A DNA stretch of 64,000 nucleotides from Cyathus striatus (lineage: Eukaryota > Basidiomycota > Agaricomycetes > Agaricales > Nidulariaceae). The stretch covers positions 2,163,118 through 2,227,117 of the forward strand of contig JAOVFP010000021.1 of assembly GCA_025738555.1 (NCBI GenBank), written 5' to 3'. This document shows, one piece after another, positions 23,470-34,930 of the stretch. A program made the position numbers and the translations under genes. Numbering within the stretch: position 1 is the first letter of the stretch; every line of letters begins with the position of its first letter. Below the pieces are notes generated by a model. The model was not told the DNA's origin, made no database searches, and saw nothing but the letters and a program-made list of their open reading frames with translations.

Positions 23470-23510
23470 GACTTGGCCAAGCACTCGCCCAAGCCGTCAA
23501 AATAACTCGA

Positions 23511-25624
23511 ATGAAGATCGAACTTAACAAAGCAAAACCCATTACGGAAAACAAACGAACAGGACACCCGGCATCAATAGAAGAAATACCCAACGAATCA
23601 GAGAATGAGCAAATGGAAACGCTCCCTCAAGATCACAGGTATTCTCTTGAGGATACAAGAATCCCCAATGAGAAGATGATTGAAATCCCGGATTTACCCA
23701 AACAGGACAACTGGAATCCAATTGAAATATATTGGATGCAACTAAACGAATTTGAAGAAGGCATAGAAGACATGTCAATCGAAAGCTTCCACTTACAAGC
23801 TTTCTTGACAGATATCGAAGACCTTCTTTTTACGGAACACGGACTAGGTATATCTTTTGAAAAGAAGGAACCGCTATTTGAAGAATACGGAATACCTATC
23901 AGAGTAAAACAGACAATTTCACAATGGCTATCTCACGAACCCGAAAAGGTCAAGAAAACCTTTGAACAGATGGTACCTGAACATCTTAGGGATTACAGAG
24001 ATGTATTCGACAAGGACACCTCAGAAGAATTTCCACCTTCACAACCATGGGATCATCACATATGAATGAAGGAAGACTTTATACCCCGGAAAAGCAGGAT
24101 ATATCCACTCAGTATCCGAGAAAACAAAGCAATGAACGAATTCATTGACGAAAACCTTCGGAAAGGATATATTGAAGAAGTCTTACCAGATTCTACAGAT
24201 GCTGAAAACACTGCTGGATTCTTCTTTGTAGGGAAAAAAGACACAGAAGACATGAGACCATGCCAGGACTATCGCTACCTTAATCAAGGAACCATTAAAG
24301 ATCGATACCCTTTACCCCATATCAAACAACTTATGGAAGATCTAAAGGACGCCGATTTATTCACAAAAATGGATCTCCGAGGAGCATATAATAAGGTTCA
24401 AATAGTTCCGGAAGACCGATCAAAAGCTGCTTTTATCACAAAACGAGGCATCTTTAGACCAACCGTCATGTTTTTCGGACTTTGCAATTCACCAGCCACT
24501 TTCATGAGAATGATCAATCATCTTCTGGAAGACTACATCACTCGAGGACTCGTTCGAGTATATTTAGATGATATACTTATTTTCACAAAGAACGATTTAG
24601 AACTCCATCGACGAATCACACGAGAAGTTCTTCAAATACTCCAGGAAAACAGACTCTTCACAAAACCAGAAAAATGTCTATTTGAAGTTCAAGAAGTTGA
24701 CTATCTGGGAATGATCATATGACCAAACGAAATCACCATGGATCCCAAGAAACTTGCTGGAATCGCCGATTGGCCTGCACCAAAAAAGGTAAAGAAATAC
24801 AATCCTTCATGGGATTCTGTAACTTTTATCGACAATTCATCGATAATTACAGCAGAAAGGTTGAACCAATTGCCAGATTAACTCGAAACGGAACACCGTG
24901 GAACTGGGGAGAAGATCAACAAAAATCTTTCGAAGAACTAAAACAAGCATTCCTGAAAGAACCTATTCTCAGGATACCAAACCCAGAAAAACCTTTTGTT
25001 ATACTGGTCGACTCCTCTGATTACGCTACTGGAGCTGTTCTAAAACAAGAAGACGAAAACGGATTCTGGAAACTATGTGGATATATTTCACACATGTTTA
25101 CTGCCACCGAATGGAATTACCAGATTTACGACAAAGAACTTTATGCAATTGTTAATGCATTTATATCTTGGAGACATCTTCTAGAAGGACATCCGAACCG
25201 AATAGTTCTATTTTCAGACCATGAAAATTTGAAATATCACATGGAACCGCAGAAAATGAATCGACGACAAGCACGATGGCATTTATTTCTTTCAAACTAT
25301 GACATAGGAATGCGACACATCCCTGGGAAAAAGAACTTAGAAGCTGATTTAATTTCACGACAATGCGACTTTATGCCAGAAAAGGACCTCGAAAACCAAG
25401 GAGTCATCATGCTACCAGATGACTGGTTTATTAAACGAATCGATACACACATATCGATCAATTTAATGGCAACAGAACTACGAGACCTCGTTATTAATGA
25501 AACGGACAAAGATAAACTAGCAAAAAATATACTTTCAGCAATCGAAGCAAAAGACTTACCACCAATCAGATCAGCTCTCAATGACTTGGCAGCTAGAAGA
25601 CGGAATTATATTCTTCAAAAATAG
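23511..25624 (+). pseudogene. Ty3 reverse transcriptase and RNase H, disrupted
   Basis: Segments 23511-24065, 24066-24722 and 24719-25624. The first includes PEHLRDYRDVFDKDTSEEFP. The second has RPCQDYRYLNQGTIKDRYPL, the palm LFTKMDLRGAYNKVQI, GLCNSPATFMRMINHLLEDY and VYLDDILIFTK with catalytic YLDD. The third has SFMGFCNFYRQFIDNYS, the RNase H Asp in VILVDSSDYATGAVL, and RHIPGKKNLEADLISR. Breaks: TGA at 24063-24065, TGA at 24720-24722, and a one-base frameshift near 24790 in an A-rich run. Confidence 0.92.
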
Positions 25625-26948
25625 AGTATATGTTCCAGAAAACGAAGAACTTCGAAAGGGAATCGTAGAACTACATCACAATTCCTTACCAGGAGGACAT
25701 CATGCACGATGGGGAACAGAACAGCTCATAAAAAAGGAATACTGGTGGCCAGGAATGGGAGTTTTCATTCGAAACTACATCGAAGGATGTGCTACTTGTC
25801 AACAAATGCACTACAACAGAAGACCAAAACCACCGATAAACCCTATCAGAACCCCAGAAACAACTTGCCCTTTTTCTCAGATCTCCATGGACTTTATCAC
25901 AGATCTTCCCAAATCTGAGGACTTTGATGCTATTTTGGTCGTGGTCGACCAAGGATCTACAAAGGGGGTAATATTTCAACCTTGCATCATGAAAGGCTTA
26001 AATGCAGAAAGAACGGCAAGATTAATCCGAGAAACCGTTTACCGAAGATATAGTTGGCCGAATTCTGTCATTTCTGACCGAGACCCACGATTCACTGCAG
26101 AAATTTTCCAAGCAATCCTTAAACATCATCGTATCAAATGGAAGGGATCTACTGCTTATCACCCTCAAACTGATGGACAAACGGAAAGAATGAACCAGGA
26201 AATCGAAACTTACCTTCGATGCTTCTGTAGTGCAAGACAACATGAATGGGCAAATCATATCCCTGAAGCAGAAATATCCAGAAATGCTCAGATTAACTCT
26301 GTTACGAAACATTCACCCTTCTTTCTCATCCATGGATACGAACCAATATTAACTCCGACAGTAAGAGACACTACTTACGTCAAGGGAATAAATGATCGAT
26401 TGGACAATTTGGAAGAAGCACAGAAGGAAGCCCAAGCACTTATTGGAATAGCTCAACAGAAGACTTCTGAAGCCCAGAAACATGGATTTACAAAATACGA
26501 AGTTGGAGACTTAGTATGGCTAGACAACAAAAATCTCGACATTGCCTACCCTTCCAGAAAAATGGCACCAAAAAGAGAAGGACCTTTCAAGATCATCGAG
26601 AAGTTAGCACCATATACGTATAAATTGGAACTTCCAGAACAATGGACCATTCATAATGTCTTCAATACGGTGCTTTTAAAACCATATAAAGAAACATCAG
26701 TGCATGGGAAGAACTTCTTAGAACCACCCCCGGAACTTATAGAAGAAGAACCAGAATGGGAAATAGAAGCAATCGTCGGACATCGGACCCCTAAGAAACG
26801 GAAGAATCAGAAATCGGAACCAGTAACTAAATATAGGATCCGATGGAAAGGATATTCATCAGCCAAAGATGAATGGGTACACGAAGGATATTTGGAGAAT
26901 GCAAAAGAACTCCTTGAAGAGTATAAGAAGAATGCTGGAATGACATGA
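25581..26948 (+). CDS. Ty3 integrase with C-terminal chromodomain
   Basis: 455-residue open frame. It carries the HHCC zinc domain (ELHHNSLPGGHH...CATCQQ), the catalytic core with MDFITDLP (D), ISDRDPRF (D) and HPQTDGQTERMNQEIE (E), and a GPFKIIEKLAPYTYKLELP module. It ends in a chromodomain (EWEIEAIVGHR, YRIRWKGYSSAKDEWVHEGY). Chromodomains guide integration to modified histones. The frame is open but was once fused to the upstream RT/RNase H, with the frameshift close to 25590, so it is probably not expressed as such. Confidence 0.93.
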   Translation: MTWQLEDGIIFFKNRVYVPENEELRKGIVELHHNSLPGGHHARWGTEQLIKKEYWWPGMGVFIRNYIEGCATCQQMHYNRRPKPPINPIRTPETTCPFSQISMDFITDLPKSEDFDAILVVVDQGSTKGVIFQPCIMKGLNAERTARLIRETVYRRYSWPNSVISDRDPRFTAEIFQAILKHHRIKWKGSTAYHPQTDGQTERMNQEIETYLRCFCSARQHEWANHIPEAEISRNAQINSVTKHSPFFLIHGYEPILTPTVRDTTYVKGINDRLDNLEEAQKEAQALIGIAQQKTSEAQKHGFTKYEVGDLVWLDNKNLDIAYPSRKMAPKREGPFKIIEKLAPYTYKLELPEQWTIHNVFNTVLLKPYKETSVHGKNFLEPPPELIEEEPEWEIEAIVGHRTPKKRKNQKSEPVTKYRIRWKGYSSAKDEWVHEGYLENAKELLEEYKKNAGMT

Positions 26949-26995
26949 AACGACAGATTAATACAATCTAAACACGATTAACCAAGTCGTACAAC

Positions 26996-28278
26996 ATGTC
27001 TTCCAACAACGCCAACACCACCTCTTCCAACGCCATGGAATCTACCTCCAACCCTTGTTCCATCATTGCCCAGTCAACTGAACCCCTTTCTCTCCCTACT
27101 ATTATTTCTAACACCAATTACCGACACACTTGTTACATCACCGAACACCCCGACGAACCCTTAGACAGAGTCGAAGATTTTCGACAAGTTTTTCTCAACG
27201 TATCAGAGGAAAACCTCGACTCCACTCGACACTTCCTTGCTGACCTTGAAAATGGAGAAGCTTTAGTTAGAAGCTTCAATATTTTTAGAAACGCAATGGA
27301 AGCGGAAGCTTCTAGCCGACGCATGCAGGACGAAGCCCTCAGAAGCATGCTTAGTCTGAATTTAGCACAATACACTCAGACTGCCAGAATAGAAGACCTC
27401 CCCGGTACCATCCCTTCTTCTTCCATTCAATCCCAGAATCGTTACGCCCTTACTCACAGAGGAATCTACCCGAACAGGACCTCCAAACTTACCTGGAACC
27501 TGGGTAAATCTTTGACCAGACTTCGAGATCGTCCCGAGAGCATCTCTGAGGGAGGCAATTTCTACCTCCTTCCAAATTCCGATTCTCTTGACTCCTACGC
27601 CACCCCTGGCCAATGCCAGGACATTAGAGAGAAGTATGCCTGGGGAACTGACATCCGAGTCACCTTCCGCCCGATTCTTGCCCCCCAACCAATAGTACCT
27701 CCGAGAGTCGGACTCTTCGGAACACTGACACCCAGACCCACATCCATTCAGGTAAATGCTATGAATGCGGCACTATTGGACATACCTGAAAGAATTGTCC
27801 CGATTACTTCTGTGGAGGGTGCTCAAAACACACTCCAGGACATTACGAACGATCTTGCCGGCAATTACGTGGCACCACATACCTTCTTCAGAACAACTCC
27901 AGCTCCACCCTACACCCAGCAACCACATGTTCCAAGCGCATGGAGAAATATGCACATCGACCGAGAGACCCTCCATCGTGCGGTAGAACACATTGCGCGA
28001 GCCACGATGCTGAACACGGGTACTGCTACACGGAGAGCAGACAATGGACGGAGAAGGACAAGAAGCGTGGATGCGGAATTATGAGGATTTCGAGACAGTG
28101 GTCTAAGAGACGAGAGGGGTCAAAGGGTAAGACAGTCAAGATGAAGGAGGATTACATCAGAGGAGCGATTCATCCCGATGGATCGACGGGACAACTCGCA
28201 TGGGATCGATTCCAGGATCGACAGGATGTGAAGATCGACGACTTCGACTACACAGCCGACGACTTCACATATGATTAA
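26996..28278 (+). pseudogene. Extra ORF between integrase and 3' LTR, with two zinc knuckles
   Basis: Frame 26996-28084 starts MSSNNANTTSSNAMEST and is open for 362 codons. From about 27700 the more protein-like frame is the next one. There 27757-27798 encodes CYECGTIGHT, a TGA, then KNC (CX2CX4HX4C with the TGA at a linker position), and 27811-27858 encodes CGGCSKHTPGHYERSC (CX2CX6HX4C). That frame stays open to 28278 and ends DDFDYTADDFTYD. So an original protein of about 420 residues was probably split by one frameshift and one TGA. Function unknown; a nucleic-acid-binding role is inferred from the knuckles. It sits where env would be, but no membrane segment is visible. Confidence 0.7.
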
Positions 28279-28310
28279 TAATAGAGTTCGGGAGAACTCT
28301 ACGCTTAATG

Positions 28311-28319
28311 AAGGGGTAA
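28311..28319 (+). promoter_or_regulatory. Polypurine tract before the Ty3 3' LTR
   Basis: gaaggggtaa directly before TGTTAC; expected plus-strand primer site. A 7-bp hairpin AGAGTTC/GAACTCT lies just upstream at 28283-28300. Confidence 0.55.
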
Positions 28320-28847
28320 TGTTACAATTTTTCTTTATTTTCTTCTGTTTACAATTAGTTTACTTTGACATGTTTGGTATGACCATCGATACCAAACATC
28401 TTTACTTTTACACAGCTTTATTTATACTTCTGACTCATAATGGCTATGCGTAAGCCATTACTTATTTATACTTACTTTTCTCGTACTTTCACTTCTTTAT
28501 GACTTTCTTCGAGTCATTGTACTATACTTACTTTATTTTCACACTTCTTACTGCGCCTTATTAATGCGCAGTCTTTTACATATTCTCCTTGACTCATACT
28601 TTACTATTATTAGTACGAACCAGTTTGTATTTAAACAGTAGGAACTTGGGCTGTAGAGCTCAAGCTTCAGCTTAAAGAATACTACTTGATTTTTACTCGA
28701 CTTCAAACACTTAAGTCTTTGATTTAAGTTTCTTGTCTTGTAACGAGAACTACTTCGAAACTGATTTAACTTGTTCTTCAGATCAGTTAAGTCATGTGAC
28801 TTTTGACTTGTATGATTATATTCTTCAGAATATCGATAATCGTAACA
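28320..28847 (+). repeat. Ty3 3' LTR
   Basis: 528 bp, same ends as the 5' LTR. Most differences visible by eye are C/T or A/G transitions. Confidence 0.93.
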
Positions 28848-28852
28848 CCCCT

Positions 28853-29277
28853 CCTGCTTTGTTCATGATGTGCAATAGGGTGTGTTGGGCTTGACTCACT
28901 TCCCCTCATGACAGTTGCTCATCTGTCCAGATTCTCCTTTAGAGGTCTTACTGCCACTATTGTTTGAAGTGCTATCTGTCCATTCTTGCTTGTGATGCCA
29001 AGGGTTTCTGCCATGCTCATCCTTGCCCCCTCTCCTGCACACATGCATCCTCATTTTGTAAAGTAATCCATCTCCACATACGCCCCTGCCTGTATCCTGT
29101 TAACCACATACTGTGCTGGTCTGTGTACTGAAACTGTGGTGATTCCTCTCCCTGCATTGTGGATTAGCTTCTTCTTTGTTTGTGTATTGGCTGTCTCCCC
29201 TCACTCGCTCCTGCCCTCACTTTCTGCCTGCCACTCTCCTTGCACTTGTTGTTGTTGTTGCTCCCTTCCATCATGTC
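28853..29277 (-). pseudogene. Gag of the DIRS-like element, middle part between the Ty3 and copia insertions
   Basis: Minus-strand reading gives VNRIQAGAYVEMDYFTK, GARMSMAETLGITSKNGQ and IALQTIVAVRPLKENLD, the expected continuation of the gag piece at 34930-34678 and upstream of the piece at 20857. The VEM-YFT pattern is typical of this gag. Its position supports a single gag gene split by two retrotransposons. Confidence 0.75.
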
Positions 29278-29282
29278 CCTTC

Positions 29283-29643
29283 TGTTGATATGAAACGGAA
29301 ATAACGGTTATATCACCGTAAATGCACAAGCAAGTATATCCCTTTCTCCCTTTAATCTATTCCTTTCTGCCTTTTATCCCTTTCTATTATGGTCAATTGT
29401 AGATACATATAAATACGTACCAGTACACATACACTCACCTCAGTCCTTGTATTATACACTAAAGACTGAGGTGAGACACTTAGATTACTCTTTCACTTAT
29501 ATCACACTAATACCACGCGTAGACTACTTTATCTAACTCTCTACGTGTATAGGTATAGTCCTTGTATTATACACTAAAGACTGAGACTACTTTATCTAAC
29601 TCTCTACGTGTATAGACTCCTCTAAGGGATATTCCATTCTACA
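29283..29643 (+). repeat. Copia 5' LTR
   Basis: TGTTGATATG...CATTCTACA, 361 bp. It contains a 12-bp perfect inverted repeat (29434-29445 / 29464-29475) and two internal direct duplications (agtccttgtattatacac and ctactttatctaactctc each occur twice). Confidence 0.92.
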
Positions 29644-29656
29644 GGTTATGGGCCTA
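29644..29656 (+). promoter_or_regulatory. Copia primer binding site, half-tRNA type
   Basis: GGTTATGGGCC follows the 5' LTR. It is complementary to an initiator tRNA-Met anticodon arm of the form GGCCCATAACC, not to a tRNA 3' end. Drosophila copia and yeast Ty5 prime this way. Confidence 0.6.
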
Positions 29657-29954
29657 TTGCCGCATTAGGCAATAGAATTTGGAATACCCGTACCACTATT
29701 CGATCACGTGATCAATCTCCGACGTGCGTCGGCAACACCATCTGAGTGTTTTCAATGCATTTTCACAATCCCTTTGTCTAGCCCACATGGCCACCTACCA
29801 ATCACCAGCCACCCGGGCTCAGTATTTTCCTTGTCATCTCGTCACATATAGTCTTACTCTCGGAATCCTGGGGTCTTTCTTGTTCCCCCATCATCTCTCA
29901 TATCTTTTTACCCCTGTTTGCATACTCCAAATCATCTGAATTCTCTGTTTCAAC

Positions 29955-31363
29955 ATGACTAAAACCGAAGAAACCAAACCAGTCATCATTAACCCACAGG
30001 ACTCCACCAATCCATCTATCAACCACTTCTCTGCACCTCATCGATTCGATGGCCCTAAGCTCTCTCTCGCAAAAAGCAACTTCCATCAATGGGCTTATTC
30101 TATGAACATGTGTCTTATGGCCAATGGCATCCATGACTACATCTTAGGCAAAATTCCTCGACCTGGTAACGATGAACCATGTGCACAGCGTAACTGGGAT
30201 GCAAACGATGCGGCAGCCAAATCAATCATAGGTGGCTCTCTTGATGTCTCAGAGCAAAAGTTCATCGATGTTCTCAAGTCCTCCCACCATATTTGGGATA
30301 CTCTTGTCAAACGTCACACCAACGAAGGTCCCCTTCGTCAAGCTCAATTATTCCTCCAAGCATTATCTGTTTATGCCCAGAAGGAGGCTCCCTCGTCAGT
30401 GTTCTGGAAACCATAGACGATCTCATCAGCCGTGCTTGGGAAATGGGCGAAATGACAGCCGACCTTTTTAAGTGTATTACATTTCTAATCACCTTAGGAA
30501 CTGATTTTTCATATATCCATTCTATGATTACTCATGACATTGGGAAACACATGAAAACGGAACCTTATACAATGGACAACTTGCGAACATACATCAACGA
30601 GGAACAATGTCACTTGGATCATGACAATCAACCCTTATCCACCCCATTTCCTAATCCCTCCGCCACCGCACTCATCTCCCAACCTGTTCGACAACGCCTG
30701 CAGTGCTCCAACTGCAAACATCCTGGACACAAAGCGAAATACTGTATTTCTTCTAATGGTGGCATGGCAGGAAAATCAATTGAAGAGTCCAAGACACAAC
30801 GACACCTTGATCGCGAAGCAAGTCGAAACAGCAGTAAGGGTCTCTCACATCCTCAGGTACAGATCAAAGGTGCAGATGGCAAAATCTATCTCGTTGAAGC
30901 TTCAGCTCTCCCATCTGGCACCCCACAGACTAGTACCACTGGAGAATTTGCCGGACTTGCTTCGATTACACCTGAACAATTCCAGAACGAAAATCCAGCT
31001 TCCGATTTTCATGTTTGGGTCGCACTCAGTGATGAGGAGGAGTATACTACTGTAAATTGGACAAGACACACCGCTATCGACGACCCCACAGCACTCATTG
31101 CTCCAGTATTCACAAAGTCAGAATTTGCACCTCCCATTAGCTTTGATACTACCCCTTTCCTCTTGGACAGTGGCGCTAGTGTCCACATTTCTCCAGATCT
31201 TACTGACTTCACCACTTTCATGCCAATCACCCCTTGCACCATCAAAGGATTGGGTGGATCTGCTATCTACGCAACAGGTATGGGTGATATCCAAGTCCTG
31301 GTCTCTAACAACAGTTCAATTATGTTACACAATGCCCTTTATATTCCTAGATCCACTGTCTGA
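29955..31363 (+). pseudogene. Copia gag and protease, frameshifted
   Basis: Frame 29955-30416 has HRFDGPKLSLAKSNFHQWAY and SLDVSEQKFIDVL, typical copia gag. A frameshift near 30400 moves to a frame with SVLETIDDLISRAWEMGE, the knuckle CSNCKHPGHKAKYC (CX2CX4HX4C) and the protease PFLLDSGASVHISPD. It ends NALYIPRSTV then TGA at 31361-31363, where the family reads RLLSVS or NLLSVS, so CGA to TGA is likely. Confidence 0.88.
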
Positions 31364-32380
31364 CTCCTATCTGTCAGTGGTATCGCCATCGACAACATGC
31401 TAGCCACCACATTCAACAATACCGGATGCTATATTACACATGGACCATCTGGTACTGTCATCGCTAGGGGATCCCTTAACTACCAGACACGCCTCTATGC
31501 ACTTACCAACCATGGCAATACTACATCTCCACATGTGTACCCAGCTAATTACGCTCCAGATCTCTCTACCTGGCATCGCCGCCTAGGACATGCGAACTAC
31601 CAAGCCATTCAGGAAATGGTGCGGACTGGCATGATCAAAGGTGCGCCTCTCAAACTCTCTTCTTCCGTACCTAAATGTGATGCCTGTATTCTTGGGAAAC
31701 AGACTAAATCATCAGTACCTAAGAAGAGGATGGAAGGAGAGGGGCATAGAGCAACTAGGAAGCTAGAGAAAGTCTGGGTAGATCTTAGTGGTCCACTGAC
31801 TGTAAAATCACGTACCGGCAATTTTTATGTTATGAATATTGTTGACGATTTTTCATCCATGGCCTGGACTATCCCGCTGGCAGATAAAGGGCAAGCATTT
31901 GATCAACTAATTGCTTGGCAAATGGCTCGTGAGGTTGAAACTGGTTTAAAGGTAATCAAATATCGAACAGATGGAGGTGAATTGGATTCTCACAAGATGT
32001 GTGACTGGCTTGCTACAAGGGGAACACAACATGACTTCACGGCACCATACACTTCAGCACACATTGGACGTGTCGAACGCATGCATCGAACACTTATGGG
32101 AAAAGCACGGACTATGCGTATATATGCACAATGTCCTACATATTTATGGGATGAATTTTATTTAATGGCTACACATCTCAGCAACAGGACAATTACCAGA
32201 TCTCTTAACAGTATCACTCCTTGGGAAGCATGGCACAATCGTAAACCAGACTACTCCTATATGCATGAGATTGGCTGCAAGGTATTTGTACTTATACAAA
32301 ATGAACATAACCCAAAAATCTATGACCGCTCCATCGAATGTATTTTGCTAGGATATGAACCTAATGCCAAAGCCTATTGA
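31364..32380 (+). pseudogene. Copia integrase
   Basis: Starts in LLSVS context. HHCC zinc finger WHRRLGHANYQAIQ...CDACILGK. Catalytic core with WVDLSGPL (D), KYRTDGGELDS (D) and APYTSAHIGRVERMHRTLMG (E), then SITPWEAWHNRKPDYSYM. TGA at 32378-32380 stands in AKAY-stop-CY, where related elements read KAYRCY. Confidence 0.9.
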
Positions 32381-34492
32381 TGCTACCATAGATCAACTCA
32401 TCGTGTCATCACTTCCTACCATGTTCGTTTTCTTGAATCACATGATGGCCACCTACCAGCGCCCTCCGAAGATCCTATTGACACCGGTCCACAGCCCGAT
32501 ACTATACAAAATATTATCTCACAAGCCTCACCTATTCCGGAATCAATTTATGATCATGATCTAGGCAACATTCTCCCACCGAATATCTCTGATCCATTGC
32601 CCAGTTCCACATCACCGGTATCTCCGTTAGTCCCTGAGCAAGACCGATCAGTGACAGTTCCTACCAACAATCCATCCAATCTCCCTTCCACACAAGTCCA
32701 TGATAATCCAACTCCTCTGCATGCTCCAACACTTGATGAACCTTCACGATGATCATCCCGTTTAGAAACCAAAGCTAACATGCCACGTCCTATCACCACA
32801 CAAACTGAACGTGCAGTCGAAGAATCTAAGGAGAGTGGACTACAAGTGAAACAAGTTCGACAGGAACGACGTGAAGTATGAAAAACACTGGCAGATATTC
32901 AGGAAGACCACTCACACAACAACCCTGTCACACGAGAGGAGGAGGCTATTGCCATGCTAAGTCAGCTTTTAGAATGTCCTAATACTGACAAGGACAGTGT
33001 CATAGATCAACTCGGTACCATCTTCACTGCTCTAGCTGAATCACTAGACCTCGATGTAGAGGCCTTCCCTGATGCCAATGACCCCTCCACATGGAAAGAA
33101 GCACAAGCCTCAGAACATAGCTCTGAGTGGGAATGCGCATATCGTGAAGAACTTGCTGGTTTGAAAGATATGGGTGTCTATCGTCTGGTCCCTCGCTCTG
33201 AAGTCCCACCTAGCACAAAAATATATAGAGGCAAACCGGTTTTCAAAACCAAGACGGATGAGAAGGGACAGTTAATCCGTAGAAAAGTACGTCTTGTTTT
33301 TAAAGGTTTTGAACAAATCTATGGCAAAGACTACACTAAACCTCCTCACCAACCATGTGCATGGAGTCAATTCGAATTCTCTTACACATTGCGGCAACTT
33401 TGGGATGGGACACTCAGCAAATGGACATCAAAACAGCCTTCTTGTACGGACTTTTGCCTGAGGAGGAGCAAGTCTTCATGCACCAGCCGACTGGATTCGA
33501 AGAACCAGGCAAAGAAGATTGGGTGTGGCTCATAGTTCGAGGTTTATATGGTATGAAACAGGCTGGATGTGTATGGAATAAGACTATGAACGACAATATG
33601 CTTAGCTGGGGATTCAAACACTTAGGATGTGAGTCTTGCATATATTACTGCACAAACGAGGGCAACATGATCATCACTGCAGTCCATGTCGACGACTTCA
33701 CATCAATTGCAAACACTCGCGAAGAAAATGAACGTTTCAAAGCCCAACTGAAGGATGCCTGGGCAATATCGGAACTGGGTGATGTTCAACACATCATTGG
33801 TATAGGTGTTACTTGGGACAGAAATAACAAGACAGTTTCATTATCTCAAAGCCACTTAATTGACAAAATCACTTCACAATTCGGTCAAAAACAAGCCTAT
33901 CCTGTCACTCTTCCCATGGAACCTGGCCTAAAGCTACAATGTCCAAATCACGACACAATTCCGAAACACCAACTTGACAAGATTGCAAAACTACCCTATC
34001 ATTCATTAGTTGGAGGTCTTATTTATTTAGCAATTGGTACTCGCCCCAACATCTCATATGCAGTCCAACATCTCTCCCAATTTCTAGACAACTACTCATT
34101 CGCACACTGGAATGCAGCAATCAGAGTAGTACGATACCTCAAAGGCACACGAGATTTAAACCTTGTACTCGGCGGTACCAACCCTATAGCCCCCATCGGA
34201 TTCACAGACTCTGATTGGGCAAATTGTCTCGATACTTGCTGGAGTGTTGGCGGTTATGGATTTACCTTAGGCTCAGGCTTAGTCTCTTGGAGTTCCAAGA
34301 AACAGAAGACAGTCACTGGATCATCTTGCGAAGCGGAATACATGGCCGCATTTGAAGCATGCAAAGAAGGTATATGGCTTCGACACTTATTTGATGGCAT
34401 CGACATGCCCACCACCAACCCCACTCACCTCCTATGTGATAATCGTGCCGCAATTACACTATCTCACCTCAGTCCTTGTATTATACACTAAA
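32381..34492 (+). pseudogene. Copia reverse transcriptase and truncated RNase H
   Basis: A Ser/Pro linker with TGA at 32750 and 32879, both after or within Arg-rich words, leads to DPSTWKEAQASEHSSEWECA, VFKTKTDEKGQLIRRKVRLV and, after a frameshift near 33345, QQMDIKTAFLYGLLPEEEQV, GLYGMKQAGCVWNKTM and the catalytic VHVDDF. RNase H begins IGFTDSDWANCLDTCWSVGG, SSKKQKTVTGSSCEAEYMAA and breaks off at LLCDNRAAITLS where the deleted 3' LTR joins. DTCWS replaces the usual DTRRS, two C-to-T changes. Confidence 0.9.
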
Positions 34493-34672
34493 GACTGAGG
34501 TGAGACACTTAGATTACTCTTTCACTTATATCACACTAATACCACGCGTAGACTACTTTATCTAACTCTCTACGTGTATAGGTATAGTCCTTGTATTATA
34601 CACTAAAGACTGAGACTACTTTATCTAACTCTCTACATGTATAGACTCCTCTAAGGGATATTCCATTCTACA
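34463..34672 (+). repeat. Copia 3' LTR, 5'-truncated
   Basis: Aligns without gaps to 29434-29643. The first 151 bp of the LTR are missing; the break falls at ctcacctcagtc, the left arm of the 12-bp LTR hairpin. Confidence 0.9.
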
Positions 34673-34677
34673 CCTTC

Positions 34678-34930
34678 TGCTGCCCCTCTCGTTGCCACTG
34701 GTCTTCCCCTCTTTGCTGTTCTTCTTCATCTGCATGCTCCTGTTCTTCCCATGCTTCAATCCTATTCCACTGTGCCTCTTGCCACATCCCCTCCAGCCAT
34801 TGCACTACCTGTTCTTCTGTCACTCCCTGCGGTCAGGTGCTGCCATGAGTGCCTCTCGCACTACTCTAAACATGTTGTCCTGGTAGTCTGGACAGGTGTC
34901 TCCTGTCAGGTCTCTTTCAATTCTAGCCAT
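34678..34930 (-). pseudogene. Gag of the DIRS-like element, N-terminal part
   Basis: Starts MARIERDLTGDTCPDYQDNM, runs FRVVREALMAAPDRRE to a TGA, then a shifted frame gives VTEEQVVQWLEGMWQEAQ and an acidic, Gln-rich tail up to the copia insertion. The start is the first ATG after an A/T-rich leader. Confidence 0.75.

Larger units (their letters stand above)
20858..28852 (+). mobile_element. Ty3-type chromovirus (Tf1/sushi-like), with target-site duplication
   Basis: Two nearly identical LTRs (526 and 528 bp, both TGTTAC...GTAACA) flank an internal region with gag, protease, RT/RNase H and integrase with chromodomain in Ty3 order, plus a third ORF. The 5-bp duplication CCCCT is present at 20858-20862 and 28848-28852. 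Insertion is into the gag of the DIRS-like element. The LTRs differ at a small fraction of sites, so the insertion is fairly young, yet gag-pol contains TGA stops and frameshifts. Confidence 0.95.
29278..34677 (+). mobile_element. Ty1/copia retrotransposon with truncated 3' LTR
   Basis: A 5' LTR (29283-29643), internal gag-PR-IN-RT-RNase H in copia order and the last 210 bp of the 3' LTR (34463-34672). CCTTC is duplicated at 29278-29282 and 34673-34677, so the insertion ends are intact although the RNase H tail, polypurine tract and first ~151 bases of the 3' LTR are gone. Inserted in the gag of the DIRS-like element. Confidence 0.94.

Noticed and set aside
26996..28084. 362-codon ORF as an intact env-like gene
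   Set aside because: No membrane segment or signal peptide; the zinc knuckles lie in another frame, so the original protein was frameshifted and not env-like.
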